Below are positions 35,180 to 44,822 of a stretch of 64,000 bases of DNA, piece after piece (position 1 is the first letter of the stretch; every line of letters begins with the position of its first letter). The DNA comes from Helcococcus ovis (GTDB lineage Bacteria; Bacillota; Clostridia; Tissierellales; Peptoniphilaceae), in NCBI RefSeq assembly GCF_004524775.2, contig NZ_CP119081.1, forward strand, positions 1,302,001-1,366,000. Direction: 5' to 3'. The position numbers were made by a program, and so were the translations under genes. The notes beneath the pieces are model-generated. The model searched no databases and was not told the DNA's origin. It was given only the letters and a program-made list of their open reading frames with translations.

Positions 35180-36163
35180 TTAAAACCCCTTAATCCACTT
35201 TTCAAATTCATCAACATACAAGTCATCTGAAAACCCATGTTTTTCATTTGGTACAAATATTCTTGTAACACTTGTTTTATTTTCTTTAGCCACTCGAATA
35301 TAGTCTTCAACACTATCTTGATTAATTATTTCATCCTTATTTGTGTAGGCTAAAAATTGTGGTATATTAGATGATGAAAAATGATTTTTTATATCTAATT
35401 TGTTTAATAAATTTTCTCTTTTCGATTCATCCATCAACTCATCGTATTTAACCACAGATGTCAACATCGGCATATTATATTCAAAACTTAATGCCGGATA
35501 AATAAATGATGCTGATAAAACTTTATCTGAAATCTCATCTATTTCATCTAAATCATATTCATCTGAAAAATGGTTTTGCCCCATATATTGATTTATAAAG
35601 CTTGAAGCGATATATCCTCCCGATGAAAATCCAATTAAAGATATTTTATCCGGATTAATATTAAATCTTTTCGCATTATATCTAATATATCTAATCGCTC
35701 TTTGTAAATCAAGCATAGGTATTGGAAATTTATAGGGATTTGAACGATAGTGTAATACAAAAACATTTATCCCCCTACTGTTTAACCTTTCTGCGATATT
35801 TTTACCTCCACTGGGACTTCCATCTATCGTTTTATATGCAAATCCACCACCGCAAATTGAAATCACGGTGTGTTCAGCCTTTTCCACTAAATATGGAATT
35901 ATATATGGAATATCATTATAGTTTTGCGACTCGTATCCACCCTTAATTTCATGCATATATGTGAATGTATCCGCCAACCTACTTATATCTTCAAATTGTT
36001 CATTTACTATTTCCCTTGCATATCCAACAGTTACATCAAATCTGTTTGCATCAAAATCAATATTCATATCATCTAATTTACTTTTTGTTGAATATCCATA
36101 CGGATTTACCCATATATCAATTTTATTTTCGTAATTGTGTACTCTTACACTATTTAACGCCAT
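35180..36163 (-). CDS. Alpha/beta hydrolase (esterase/BD-FAE-like)
   Basis: 327 residues from the ATG at 36163 behind AGGAG. Features of the hormone-sensitive-lipase/carboxylesterase group: oxyanion segment ISICGGGFAYKT, nucleophile GFSSGGYIAS, acid region AYTNKDEIINQDSVED and His in NEKHGFSDD. No signal peptide, so cytoplasmic. Substrate unknown; esterases of this type remove acyl groups from sugars or small esters. Confidence 0.8.
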   Translation of the reverse strand: MALNSVRVHNYENKIDIWVNPYGYSTKSKLDDMNIDFDANRFDVTVGYAREIVNEQFEDISRLADTFTYMHEIKGGYESQNYNDIPYIIPYLVEKAEHTVISICGGGFAYKTIDGSPSGGKNIAERLNSRGINVFVLHYRSNPYKFPIPMLDLQRAIRYIRYNAKRFNINPDKISLIGFSSGGYIASSFINQYMGQNHFSDEYDLDEIDEISDKVLSASFIYPALSFEYNMPMLTSVVKYDELMDESKRENLLNKLDIKNHFSSSNIPQFLAYTNKDEIINQDSVEDYIRVAKENKTSVTRIFVPNEKHGFSDDLYVDEFEKWIKGF

Positions 36164-36234
36164 CAATACTCCTAGTAATTAAATTATACTTGAAACAGTA
36201 TAATAAGTTTTATTTTTTATTAAATGTATCTATA

Positions 36235-36262
36235 AAAAAAGACCAGATTACTGGTCTTTTTT
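36235..36262 (-). terminator. Terminator of lacD
   Basis: AAAAGACCAG, ATTA, CTGGTCTTTTTT: a perfect short stem with T/A runs, directly after the stop codon. Confidence 0.85.
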
Positions 36263-37234
36263 CTATTTTTCTAATCTTTTTGTCCATGGTTTGCATGTCT
36301 CTTTAAGAACTTCATTTAATGAAACAATATTTTCTTTACCTTCTGCTCTTAACCATTCTAAACATTGTCCTTCGCCTTTTTCTAATTCAGCAACTCCACC
36401 TTTCCATGTAGCTCTTCCACATAATACTCCGTGGAATTCTGCTCCAGCATTTTTTGCAAATTTCAATGTTTCTTGAAATAGCTCCGCACTAACTCCTGCA
36501 CTCAAGAAAATGTATGGTAAATCTGTTGCTTCTGATTGTTCTTTGAAAAATCTTGCTGCTTCTTCTTTTGTGTAAACAGCTTCTTCACCAAAGCCTTCAA
36601 CAAATTTCATATTTACAGGAACTTCCAATTTCAAAACATCTACCCCATATCTTTCATCAGAGAATATTTTAATCGCTTCATTTACTTTTCTTGGTTTTAA
36701 TTTTGCAAATTCCTTTGAATTACCATCTTTGTATTCATTATCATATGTGATAATTTCTAAAAAGAATGGCATATCTAATGCTTTACATTCAGCACCGATT
36801 CTTTCAATTTGTGCTTTTTTAGGGTCATTGTTTTCATCTGTATCATCAACATTATAATATAAAAGTATCTTTACAGCATCTGCTCCTAATTCTGCAATTC
36901 TTCTAACAGAAAGATTTGGTGTCAATTCTAGTTGTCTATTATCATCTCTATAACCTGTAATTTCATAAGCCATTAAAAGTCCAGCATTTTCATCTATGTC
37001 TTTAATAGCTTCCACTCCATAAATAGGATCCAAAAGTATTGATGATGAATATTTTGTCAATTCCTTTGCTACTAAACTTTTATATTTTTTAATAAATGAA
37101 GTTCTTTCTTCTACTGATAATGACGGAACCATTTTTTCCATAGCTCCCCTTTGATCTATCGCCAAAGCTGCAATTACCTTATCTTCATTTGATAATTTTA
37201 AAAGTCTTTCATATTTTTTTTCTGATATTTTCAT
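36263..37234 (-). CDS. lacD: Tagatose 1,6-diphosphate aldolase (class I)
   Basis: 323 residues of the LacD type: ALAIDQRGAMEKM at the N-terminus, LLDPIYGVEA, and the Schiff-base Lys region DVLKLEVPVNMKFVEG. It splits tagatose-1,6-bisphosphate (and, in related enzymes, fructose-1,6-bisphosphate) into triose phosphates. The other lac/tagatose genes are absent here; a stand-alone lacD may serve as a general ketose-bisphosphate aldolase. Confidence 0.9.
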   Translation of the reverse strand: MKISEKKYERLLKLSNEDKVIAALAIDQRGAMEKMVPSLSVEERTSFIKKYKSLVAKELTKYSSSILLDPIYGVEAIKDIDENAGLLMAYEITGYRDDNRQLELTPNLSVRRIAELGADAVKILLYYNVDDTDENNDPKKAQIERIGAECKALDMPFFLEIITYDNEYKDGNSKEFAKLKPRKVNEAIKIFSDERYGVDVLKLEVPVNMKFVEGFGEEAVYTKEEAARFFKEQSEATDLPYIFLSAGVSAELFQETLKFAKNAGAEFHGVLCGRATWKGGVAELEKGEGQCLEWLRAEGKENIVSLNEVLKETCKPWTKRLEK

Positions 37235-37296
37235 ATAACCTCCATATATTTATTATATATTTATATTTTATCTCTAAAAATTAATGTTTTCAATTA

Positions 37297-38901
37297 TTAT
37301 TGATAAATAGTTTCATATTGTCTTGATATGTTTAATAAATGATCTCTTATTCTCATTAAATATGTGTATAATTTATCGTACATTAATCCCGCTTCTGCGT
37401 TTGAAATTTCTGATTTTAATCTTTGAATAGAATTTTCTCTATTTCTATCTGCTAATTCTGAAATTTTAAATGAAAATTTAGAAATTTTTTTCATATCAAA
37501 TTCATTATCTCTTAAACTTTCATAAACCACATCAAACATTTTTTCTAATTCTGATGTAATTTCAATAATTTCCATTTTAGCTTCATTTGAAAATTTAATT
37601 TGTTTACTATACATTGCGTTTTCCAAATTGCTGATATTATATGCATAATCTCCTAATCTTTCAATATTAGCACAACTCTTTAAGTAATATGAGAGATGTT
37701 TATATTGGTATTTATTCAAATCATTTGTCATAGATTTTACTGTTACTTTTGTAATTTCTCTGTTTAAGTAGTCAATAACTTCCTCATTAAATTCTATTGT
37801 AGCTGCTTTATCATCATCATGTTTCAATAAATTCTTTACTGAAAGTTGAAGATTGCTTTTTGCATAATCAAGCATTCTTAAAGATTCTTGTTTTATCCCC
37901 GCAATAGTAGGAATAGTATCATGATATGCCGCCGGATTTAAATACATAAGACTCAATCCAATATCTCTATGGTCTTTACCTTGAATTATTTTCTTTGATA
38001 TTTCTACTAATACATTTGATAAAGGTAAAATCAATAAAGTTGTCACAATATTAAATGCAGTATGTAAAAACGCAATTTGCTGTGCTACATTTGTTGTCCA
38101 AGACTGTATCCAAGGTATTACAGGAAGCACTAATGCAAATATAGTAAAAATAATCGTGCCGAAAACATTAAACAAAACATGAGATACTGCTACTCTCTTA
38201 GCATTTTTGCTTGTGCCGAAACTTGATAATATGGATGTAATACATGTCCCGATATTAGTACCTAAAACTAAATAAAATGCTGATGAAAATTCAATAATCC
38301 CTGTTGATGCAAATGTTATTAAAATACCTGTTGTAGCTGATGAACTTTGTATAATTGCTGTAAATAATGCACCTTCCAGTATCCCAATCACAGGATTACT
38401 GGATTTTGCCAACAGGGATGTAAAAGCCACATTTTTCGCTAAAGGTTTAACTGCTTCCCCCATTATATTCATGCCCATAAATAAAGTACCAAATCCAAAC
38501 AATATAGTACCTGCGTATTTATATTTCCTCTTCTTTACAAACAACATCATTGCCATACCAACAAAAGTAATAACAGGAGCTACTAATTTAATATCTAAAG
38601 TAAGTAAAAGACCAGTTACCGTAGTACCAATATTTGCCCCCATGATAATATGTATCGCCTGTGTTAGTGACAATATTTTCGAATTTACAAATCCTACAGT
38701 CATAACTGTTGTAGCAGATGAACTCTGTATAATCGCTGTAACGATAGCCCCTATAAGAACACCAACATATTTATTACTTGTTAGTTTTTCAAGTATATCT
38801 TGTAATTTATTGCCGGCAAGAAGCTCCAACCCTTTCCCCATCTCATGCATACCGAATAAGAACAGGGCAAACCCTCCTAAAAGCATAGATATTTGCTGCA
38901 T
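37297..38901 (-). CDS. Na+/phosphate symporter family protein with PhoU-like domain
   Basis: 534 residues. Two inverted Na/Pi-cotransporter repeats carry QSSSATTVMTVGFVNS and QSSSATTGILITFAS; the last 180 residues form a helical PhoU-like domain. Bacterial homologues (NptA/YjbB) move phosphate; YjbB acts mainly in export. No Pst or Pho regulator genes are next to it. The start is MQQISMLLGG behind GGAGG. Confidence 0.88.
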   Translation of the reverse strand: MQQISMLLGGFALFLFGMHEMGKGLELLAGNKLQDILEKLTSNKYVGVLIGAIVTAIIQSSSATTVMTVGFVNSKILSLTQAIHIIMGANIGTTVTGLLLTLDIKLVAPVITFVGMAMMLFVKKRKYKYAGTILFGFGTLFMGMNIMGEAVKPLAKNVAFTSLLAKSSNPVIGILEGALFTAIIQSSSATTGILITFASTGIIEFSSAFYLVLGTNIGTCITSILSSFGTSKNAKRVAVSHVLFNVFGTIIFTIFALVLPVIPWIQSWTTNVAQQIAFLHTAFNIVTTLLILPLSNVLVEISKKIIQGKDHRDIGLSLMYLNPAAYHDTIPTIAGIKQESLRMLDYAKSNLQLSVKNLLKHDDDKAATIEFNEEVIDYLNREITKVTVKSMTNDLNKYQYKHLSYYLKSCANIERLGDYAYNISNLENAMYSKQIKFSNEAKMEIIEITSELEKMFDVVYESLRDNEFDMKKISKFSFKISELADRNRENSIQRLKSEISNAEAGLMYDKLYTYLMRIRDHLLNISRQYETIYQ

Positions 38902-39087
38902 ATATCCTCCAATTTAATTTATTCAATAAAATTATAACATAATAATTATTATTTGTGAGATTTCTTTTAATATCTTATATTCATACTTATATTGATGTAT
39001 TCGAAATTTAGTATGCAGTTTTTTTGATGTTTCAAATAAAAAGCTATTTAGAATAAATCTTAATTTCACTTACAATATATTGACAAT

Positions 39088-40401
39088 TTAATCCCTTGTG
39101 AGTAAGGTTAGAACTTCACTTTCAATAGTATTTACAAATTGGTCTATACCTGTAACTTCCACTAATCTGAATCCGTATTCCTTAAGTAATTTTATATCTC
39201 TAGCTAATGTTGAGGGATTACATGATATATAGATTAGATTATTTATTTTGGATTCTCCAATTTTTTGAATTATATTTTGATCTAAGCCTTTTCTTGGCGG
39301 GTCAAATAGAGCAACCGTATTTTCTCCATTTAATTCGATATTGTCAATTGCTCTTTCTGCCGAAATATCCATCCATTCAATATTTTCAATATTATTCAGT
39401 TTTGCATTTTCTTTTGCATCTTTTACTGCATCTTTGTTAATTTCAACTGAAACGATTTTTTTAGCATATTTAGCAAGTATAATAGATGTTGTTGAAACTC
39501 CACTGTATAAGTCAATAATTACTGTAGGATTCAGTGATTTTATATATTCTTGTGATTGTAAATAAATTTTATATGACATATTTTTATTTACTTGAAAGAA
39601 TGCTTTTGGAGATATATTAAATCTATAATCTCCCAATTGTTCTGTAATCTTCTTTTTACCAAATACATGAACTACATCTTTAATTTTATAATTATTTTTT
39701 TGGGAATTCATACTTACATAGAAACTTGTTAAAATATTTGAGGATTCTAATGCAATATAGAATTTTCTCAGATTATATTCTTTATTCAATACGAATATGC
39801 CCATCGTTTCACCTAAAGATGTTGAACGAATAATTACATTTTTCAATAATCCCTCTCCGGTTAATGAATCATATCCCTTTAAGTTGTGCTTAAATATTAA
39901 ATCTTGTAATTTTTCTATAACATTACTAATTTCTATTGTAGTCATTACACAATTTTCAATATTAATAAGGTCGTAGCTATTTCTATTAAATGAAGATAAT
40001 TTCCCATCTAACGAGACTTTTAACTCTATTTTATTTCTATAGCCATATCTTTTATCAGCTTCTATAAATTTAATATCAGTTAATGACTCTCCTGCAATTC
40101 TATTTATTGTGTTAATAATATTATTCTTTTTCAATTCTACTTGTTTTGAATATTCAATATCATACAAATCATAAACTCCACAAAGTTGATTTTTATTTAT
40201 TTTTGTATTTTCTATGAATGGTGATTTTTCAATAGTTTTAATTTTTTTAGCAATAATAAATGACTTCTTTTCTTTTATTATCGAAGCTTCAATGGTTTCA
40301 CCGTATTTAGCATTTTCTACAAAATATATCATTTTGTCTAATTTAGCGACACCTCTGCCACTATCGTCTATATCAATTATCTCTAATACTATATTTTCCA
40401 T
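39088..40401 (-). CDS. rlmD: TrmA/RlmCD-family 23S rRNA m5U methyltransferase
   Basis: 437 residues with an N-terminal TRAM domain (IVLEIIDIDDSGRGVAKLD), SAM-binding IDLYSGVSTTSIILAKYA, FDPPRKGLD and the nucleophilic Cys in YISCNPSTLARDI. It should methylate C5 of a uridine in 23S rRNA. The iron-sulfur motif usual in this group (C-x5-CGxC near residues 75-85) is degenerate: only one Cys remains (NQLCGVYDLYDIEY), so the cluster is probably lost. Which U is modified cannot be read from sequence; the gene symbol is a best guess. Confidence 0.82.
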   Translation of the reverse strand: MENIVLEIIDIDDSGRGVAKLDKMIYFVENAKYGETIEASIIKEKKSFIIAKKIKTIEKSPFIENTKINKNQLCGVYDLYDIEYSKQVELKKNNIINTINRIAGESLTDIKFIEADKRYGYRNKIELKVSLDGKLSSFNRNSYDLINIENCVMTTIEISNVIEKLQDLIFKHNLKGYDSLTGEGLLKNVIIRSTSLGETMGIFVLNKEYNLRKFYIALESSNILTSFYVSMNSQKNNYKIKDVVHVFGKKKITEQLGDYRFNISPKAFFQVNKNMSYKIYLQSQEYIKSLNPTVIIDLYSGVSTTSIILAKYAKKIVSVEINKDAVKDAKENAKLNNIENIEWMDISAERAIDNIELNGENTVALFDPPRKGLDQNIIQKIGESKINNLIYISCNPSTLARDIKLLKEYGFRLVEVTGIDQFVNTIESEVLTLLTRD

Positions 40402-40560
40402 ATATTATCCTTTAAATTTTATTCATTAATATAATATCATATTTAATTAATAAATGAAATTTAACTTAATCTTAAAAAAAATTAATCTTTAAATTAATTT
40501 TTTTAAAAAACTTTAAAAATAATATTAAATATGTTAACATAAAAATAAAAAGGATTAATC

Positions 40561-40917
40561 ATGAAAGAAAATTTATCAAAATGTCCGATTTGCGATAATG
40601 AATTAATAATCACAAAATACAAATGTAAGCATTGCAATACTGAGATAACAGGAAACTTTACGCAAAACATTTTTTCAAAATTAAGCGACGAACAAAGAAA
40701 CTTTATAGAAATATTTGTACTTAAACGAGGAAGTATAAAAGAAATAGAAAAGGAACTTGGTATATCTTATCCCACCGTAAGAAATAAATTAGATGATGTA
40801 ATTTCTGCATTGGGACACAAAGTAGACACAAATACAAGCAAAATTGAAATATTAAATATGCTTGATAATGGAGAAATTACATCTGAAGAGGCAACAAAAA
40901 TGTTATCAGAACTATAG
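40561..40917 (+). CDS. DUF2089 zinc-ribbon/HTH protein
   Basis: 118 residues: an N-terminal zinc ribbon (CPICDNEL, CKHCNTEI), a sigma-factor-like helix-turn-helix (GSIKEIEKELGISYPTVRNKLDDVI) and a C-terminal SHOCT-like helix pair (LDNGEITSEEATKMLSEL). Typically encoded with a DUF4097 protein, as here, and likely a transcription regulator of that operon. The gap to the next start is 9 bp with AGGAGG in it. Confidence 0.85.
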   Translation: MKENLSKCPICDNELIITKYKCKHCNTEITGNFTQNIFSKLSDEQRNFIEIFVLKRGSIKEIEKELGISYPTVRNKLDDVISALGHKVDTNTSKIEILNMLDNGEITSEEATKMLSEL

Positions 40918-40926
40918 GAGGAATAC

Positions 40927-42099
40927 ATGTCTGAAGAAAAAAAATTAATATTAAAAATGTTAAAGGAAAATAAAATTAGTGAAGATGAGGCATTAAAGCT
41001 TTTAGATGCTATAGGAAGTAATAAAAATACCGAAAAAAATAAAAAGGAAGATAACACGGAATTTTCAACAGGTAATTTTGTTTCTAAGATTATAAACGGG
41101 GTAGAAAAAGCAATAAATATTGCAAGTAAAAAAATTGAAAATATGGATTTTGAACTTATAAATTTTTCTTCTCAAAATTTTAATGCAAAAACAGTAAAAA
41201 ACTATTCTTATGATATAGAAAATGATATAAATCTATTTATTAAAAATAAAAATGGTACAGTAGAAATTATCAATTCATATTCTGATAATTTAGAAATAAA
41301 AGCTAATATTTCTTACGATTCAAACATTTTAGATGAAAAATATGAATTTATTGAATCCAAAATAGAAAACAATGATTACTACTTCGGCCTAAGAAATGAA
41401 TCATCTCAATCAAATTATTCAGTAAATTTTCAAGTTTATATCCCTGAAGATTACACAAATAGTATTAATGTAATCAATTCAAATGCAGGAATTAAAATAA
41501 ATGAAATAAATACTAAAAATATTAACTTAAAAACAAGTAATGCCAAAATATATTTACAGGAAATAAATGCTGATGAAATAATTGCAACGACTTCAAACGC
41601 AACAATATCATTGGAGGAAATTGAGTCAGACACAATTGATGTAACTACTTCTAATGCGAGAATAAATATTTGTGAGTGTAGTGCAGATAAATTAGTCGCT
41701 ACTACTTCTAATGCTAGAATTACTTTAGACGATATAAGTATAGCTGATCTAATCACAAAAACATCAAATGGTTCAATACAAATAAATGATTTAGATTGTG
41801 CTACAATTGATGCTAAATCATCAAATGGCTCAATTTCCATTTCAGATTTTTCGGATAATATAATAAAAATAAAGGCAAAAACCAGCAATGGCTCAATCAG
41901 AATTGAAGATATAAATTTAGAAAGATCAGTAAAAGCCATTATGAGCGGAAAGGATTCAAGTGGGCTATCATCTTTATTTACAAATATAAACAAAAATAAC
42001 AATGAAATAGTTGCAACTACTGAATTATACAACGGTTCGGATAATAATACATTGGATATTGAGGCATTTACATCAAATTCTAAAGTTATAATCCAGTAA
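40927..42099 (+). CDS. DUF4097 beta-repeat protein with SHOCT-like N-terminus
   Basis: 390 residues. It begins with a short helix pair (ILKMLKENKISEDEALKLLD) like that ending the upstream protein, then a linker, then a right-handed beta-repeat region with recurring TSNAxI and TSNGSI (residues 190-320). This resembles YvlB-like proteins of envelope stress operons. It has no signal peptide. The shared helix pair suggests direct contact with the DUF2089 protein. Confidence 0.82.
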   Translation: MSEEKKLILKMLKENKISEDEALKLLDAIGSNKNTEKNKKEDNTEFSTGNFVSKIINGVEKAINIASKKIENMDFELINFSSQNFNAKTVKNYSYDIENDINLFIKNKNGTVEIINSYSDNLEIKANISYDSNILDEKYEFIESKIENNDYYFGLRNESSQSNYSVNFQVYIPEDYTNSINVINSNAGIKINEINTKNINLKTSNAKIYLQEINADEIIATTSNATISLEEIESDTIDVTTSNARINICECSADKLVATTSNARITLDDISIADLITKTSNGSIQINDLDCATIDAKSSNGSISISDFSDNIIKIKAKTSNGSIRIEDINLERSVKAIMSGKDSSGLSSLFTNINKNNNEIVATTELYNGSDNNTLDIEAFTSNSKVIIQ

Positions 42100-42109
42100 T
42101 TTCAATAAG

Positions 42110-42137
42110 TAGAGCTGATAAATCAGCTCTATTTTTA
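42110..42137 (+). terminator. Terminator of the DUF2089-DUF4097 operon
   Basis: TAGAGCTGA, TAAA, TCAGCTCTA followed by TTTTT. Confidence 0.9.
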
Positions 42138-42263
42138 TTTTAAAATAAATATAAATCTATTACTTTTTTGTAATATTTAACAATAAATTACAAATTTATT
42201 ACAAAAAACTTGACAAATTATTACGATAAATATATCATATTAAAAGGTTCCAACGGAGGTATT

Positions 42264-43430
42264 ATGAACTTTTTTAAAAAGAATAAAAAAGCTATACTCA
42301 GTGCATTAACATTAGTAACTGTTATAGGATTAGGAGAAATATCTATTGCTTCCAAACCAAAAAACATAGAGTTAAACATTGATGGTAACAGAAAAACTAT
42401 TACCACTTCTGCAAAGACTGTAGAAGCTGTTCTAAAGGAACAAAATATAGCTACAAAAAACACAGAAATTTTAAATGATTTAAAGTCAGTTATTAATCAA
42501 AAAACTGTTATAACTATAAATAATAAAAAATCTATTTTATTCAAAAACAAAGGAAAAGATTTAACAGTTTCAACATTTAAGAATAATGTGTCAGATTTTC
42601 TAAATGAATATGGTATTAAACCTGATAGTGATGATAATGTAATTCCAAAAGTTACTTCATCAATTAAAAATGGGGATACCGTAACATTTGATGAAGTAGA
42701 AGTATTAAATTACAATAAAAAAGAAAGCATTAAGCACAAAACGGAAACTACATATGATTTCAATAAAAAATATGGCGAAAAAACAATAAGCATCAAAGGA
42801 AATGATGGTATAAAGCAAAACGAATATACAAAAATTACAATAAATGGTAAAGTAGTTTCAAATAATAAAAAATCTGAATCTATAATACTTTCACCTATTA
42901 CAGAAAAGATTATATTAGGTTCAAAAGAAGTATTAAAAGAAAAAGTAAAATTTAAGACAGAAAAAAAAGCAAATAGTGATATGTATGAAGGTTATACAAG
43001 AGTAGTTCAAAAAGGTAAAAATGGACTATCCGAAAACACATACAAACATGAAAATAAAAATAAAACGTTAGTTAGTTCAAAACAGTTAGAAAAACCAACT
43101 AATGAAATTGTTGAATATGGAACCAAAGAAAGACCTTCAGTATCAAGCTCATCCTATCAATACTCATTAGGTCAATTCCAATTTAACGGAGTTATATATT
43201 GGGGCGGATACAAATTCACATATTACTCACAAAGCGTATTGCCTGGCGGCGGATTATACATACCTGGTAGACATATAAATGAAGATGGTTATGTAGCAGA
43301 TGAAGATGGATATATCGTATTAGCAAATGATGCCCCAAAAGGCACTATAATAGATACACCTTTCGGATATAAAGGAAAAGTATATGACCGTGGCACATAC
43401 GGAAATCATATTGATGTTTATATTAGATAA
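42264..43430 (+). CDS. YabE-like secreted wall hydrolase: DUF348, G5 and 3D domains
   Basis: 388 residues from the ATG at 42264 (GGAGG at 42255). A signal peptide or N-terminal anchor (AILSALTLVTVIGLGEISIA), two DUF348-like segments (KTITTSAKTVEAVLKEQNI and a second near 105-150), a G5 domain (KEKVKFKTEKKANSDMYEG) and a C-terminal 3D-type domain (PKGTIIDTPFGYKGKVYDRG, GNHIDVYIR). Family members are lytic transglycosylases (Sps/RpfB type) that remodel peptidoglycan. The catalytic Asp residues are only partly recognisable: the usual VDTGG reads IDTPF. The final 71 bp are duplicated at 46449. Confidence 0.85.
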   Translation: MNFFKKNKKAILSALTLVTVIGLGEISIASKPKNIELNIDGNRKTITTSAKTVEAVLKEQNIATKNTEILNDLKSVINQKTVITINNKKSILFKNKGKDLTVSTFKNNVSDFLNEYGIKPDSDDNVIPKVTSSIKNGDTVTFDEVEVLNYNKKESIKHKTETTYDFNKKYGEKTISIKGNDGIKQNEYTKITINGKVVSNNKKSESIILSPITEKIILGSKEVLKEKVKFKTEKKANSDMYEGYTRVVQKGKNGLSENTYKHENKNKTLVSSKQLEKPTNEIVEYGTKERPSVSSSSYQYSLGQFQFNGVIYWGGYKFTYYSQSVLPGGGLYIPGRHINEDGYVADEDGYIVLANDAPKGTIIDTPFGYKGKVYDRGTYGNHIDVYIR

Positions 43431-43437
43431 TTTTAAA
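43367..43437 (+). repeat. Left 71-bp direct repeat (3' end of the YabE-like gene)
   Basis: Matches 46449-46519 with about one substitution in the same orientation. The two copies flank a three-gene ABC transporter operon and AT-rich DNA. Confidence 0.85.
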
Positions 43438-43444
43438 AAATAAT

Positions 43445-43530
43445 AAAGTTATTACAGATCATTAAGGTGCCCCCAAAAAGTTGTACTTAAAAACCAACTT
43501 TTTGGGGCCGCTTAATTTTGTAATAACTTT
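43445..43530. terminator. Modular hairpin between convergent genes
   Basis: AAAGTTATTACA and TGTAATAACTTT close the outer stem; inside, ATTAAG...CCCCAAAAAGTTG pairs with CAACTTTTTGGGG...CTTAAT. The inner part resembles the hairpin after nrdF (ATTAAGGTG...AAGTTGG). T run on the plus side. Confidence 0.8.
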
Positions 43531-43560
43531 TTTAATTAAACAATATGAGATAAAATTTTG

Positions 43561-44190
43561 CTAAATTTTTTTCATAACTCCATCTTCAAACAAATATTCT
43601 TCATCTGAAATATAATTAACATTATCATTTATATGTGTGCTTAGAATAATTATAGAATCTTTTTTTATATCAGATAAATATTCAAATGTTTTATTTACAC
43701 TTTCAATATCTAAAGAGTTAAAGGGTTCATCTAAAATCAATAGCTCAGGTTCATGAATAAACGCTTGTATCAATAGTAATTTTTGCTTAGTTCCCAAAGA
43801 ACAATTTTTATATTTTGTATTTTTAAATTTTTCTATTTTATAAAATCTAATCCATAAATCTATTTTTTCATCTGTGATTTTTTTTGACATTTTTTTCAGT
43901 AAATTTAGATTTTCTAGAACTGTTAAATGCTCTAAAAAACTTGGAGTTTCAATTATTATCCCTGCGTTTTGAATAAAATTATTTTTATCTCTTATTTTTA
44001 TATTATCCTGTAATATATCTCCTGAATCCAAAACAAAATATCCACATAAGCATTTTAAAAATACGGTTTTCCCCGAACCATTTATCCCTTTAATTAAATA
44101 AAAATTGCCGGTACTAAATTCAACGTTTACATTATCAAATACAACATTTTCAGCAAAAGATTTTTTTGCTGATTTTACTTCAATTTTCAT
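43561..44190 (-). CDS. ABC transporter ATP-binding protein
   Basis: 209 residues with Walker A GINGSGKT, a signature reading CSLGTKQKLLL (degenerate LSGGQ), Walker B LLILDEPFNSLD and switch His in STHIND. It resembles the ATPases of lantibiotic-immunity and bacitracin-type exporters. It overlaps by 4 bp (ATGA) with the upstream permease gene. Confidence 0.85.
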   Translation of the reverse strand: MKIEVKSAKKSFAENVVFDNVNVEFSTGNFYLIKGINGSGKTVFLKCLCGYFVLDSGDILQDNIKIRDKNNFIQNAGIIIETPSFLEHLTVLENLNLLKKMSKKITDEKIDLWIRFYKIEKFKNTKYKNCSLGTKQKLLLIQAFIHEPELLILDEPFNSLDIESVNKTFEYLSDIKKDSIIILSTHINDNVNYISDEEYLFEDGVMKKI

Positions 44191-44822
44191 ATACTTTCTC
44201 CAATCCTGCCCACAAATAAATAAACAAAAATTAATAAAACTAATACCAAACCTAAAATTATAATATTTCCAAAAAATATATTAAATATAAATATTTTAGA
44301 AACAAAAAGTAGTATAGCAGTCAAAGTATTTTTACTATAAATTGTAAAAACGTAACTCAAAAAAACATTAATAAATATAAAAACAATTAAATTAATTACA
44401 TCATTAAAATTATAAAAAGCAACTTTGTTTATAAGTAATACTGAAAAAGCAAATAATATTATCCAATAAATTAATATATTCAATATATATCTCTTAAATA
44501 ACAAAAATAATTTCAATATATAGTTAAATTTATTTTTTGAATGATATTTTATTATTTCCTTAAATCCTTGACTACAATCAGAAATAAATACAATTAAATC
44601 AAATTCTACTAAAATAAATAATGATAAACTGATTAAAAATTTTATAAAATCTAATCTATGATTTCCAAACATATCAAAAGCATATATTGAATTAAATCCA
44701 TAATTTATAAACTCCGACATATTCATTTTCATATTTTCCTGATGAATCAAAATATTAAATAACATATTTAGTAATAAATAAATTAAAATAATTCTAAAAA
44801 TACTATAAAAAATCTTTTTCAC
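44187..44822 (-). CDS. ABC transporter permease (lantibiotic-immunity-like)
   Basis: 211 residues with about six hydrophobic helices and an overall Phe/Ile-rich composition. No conserved motif I can name; assigned from its place between an ATPase and a second permease with overlapping ends. Confidence 0.65.
   Translation of the reverse strand: MKKIFYSIFRIILIYLLLNMLFNILIHQENMKMNMSEFINYGFNSIYAFDMFGNHRLDFIKFLISLSLFILVEFDLIVFISDCSQGFKEIIKYHSKNKFNYILKLFLLFKRYILNILIYWIILFAFSVLLINKVAFYNFNDVINLIVFIFINVFLSYVFTIYSKNTLTAILLFVSKIFIFNIFFGNIIILGLVLVLLIFVYLFVGRIGESI

Noticed and set aside
41451-42032. 193-codon minus-strand frame opposite the DUF4097 gene
   Set aside because: It arises from the repeated codons of the beta-repeat gene; there is no start site or promoter.
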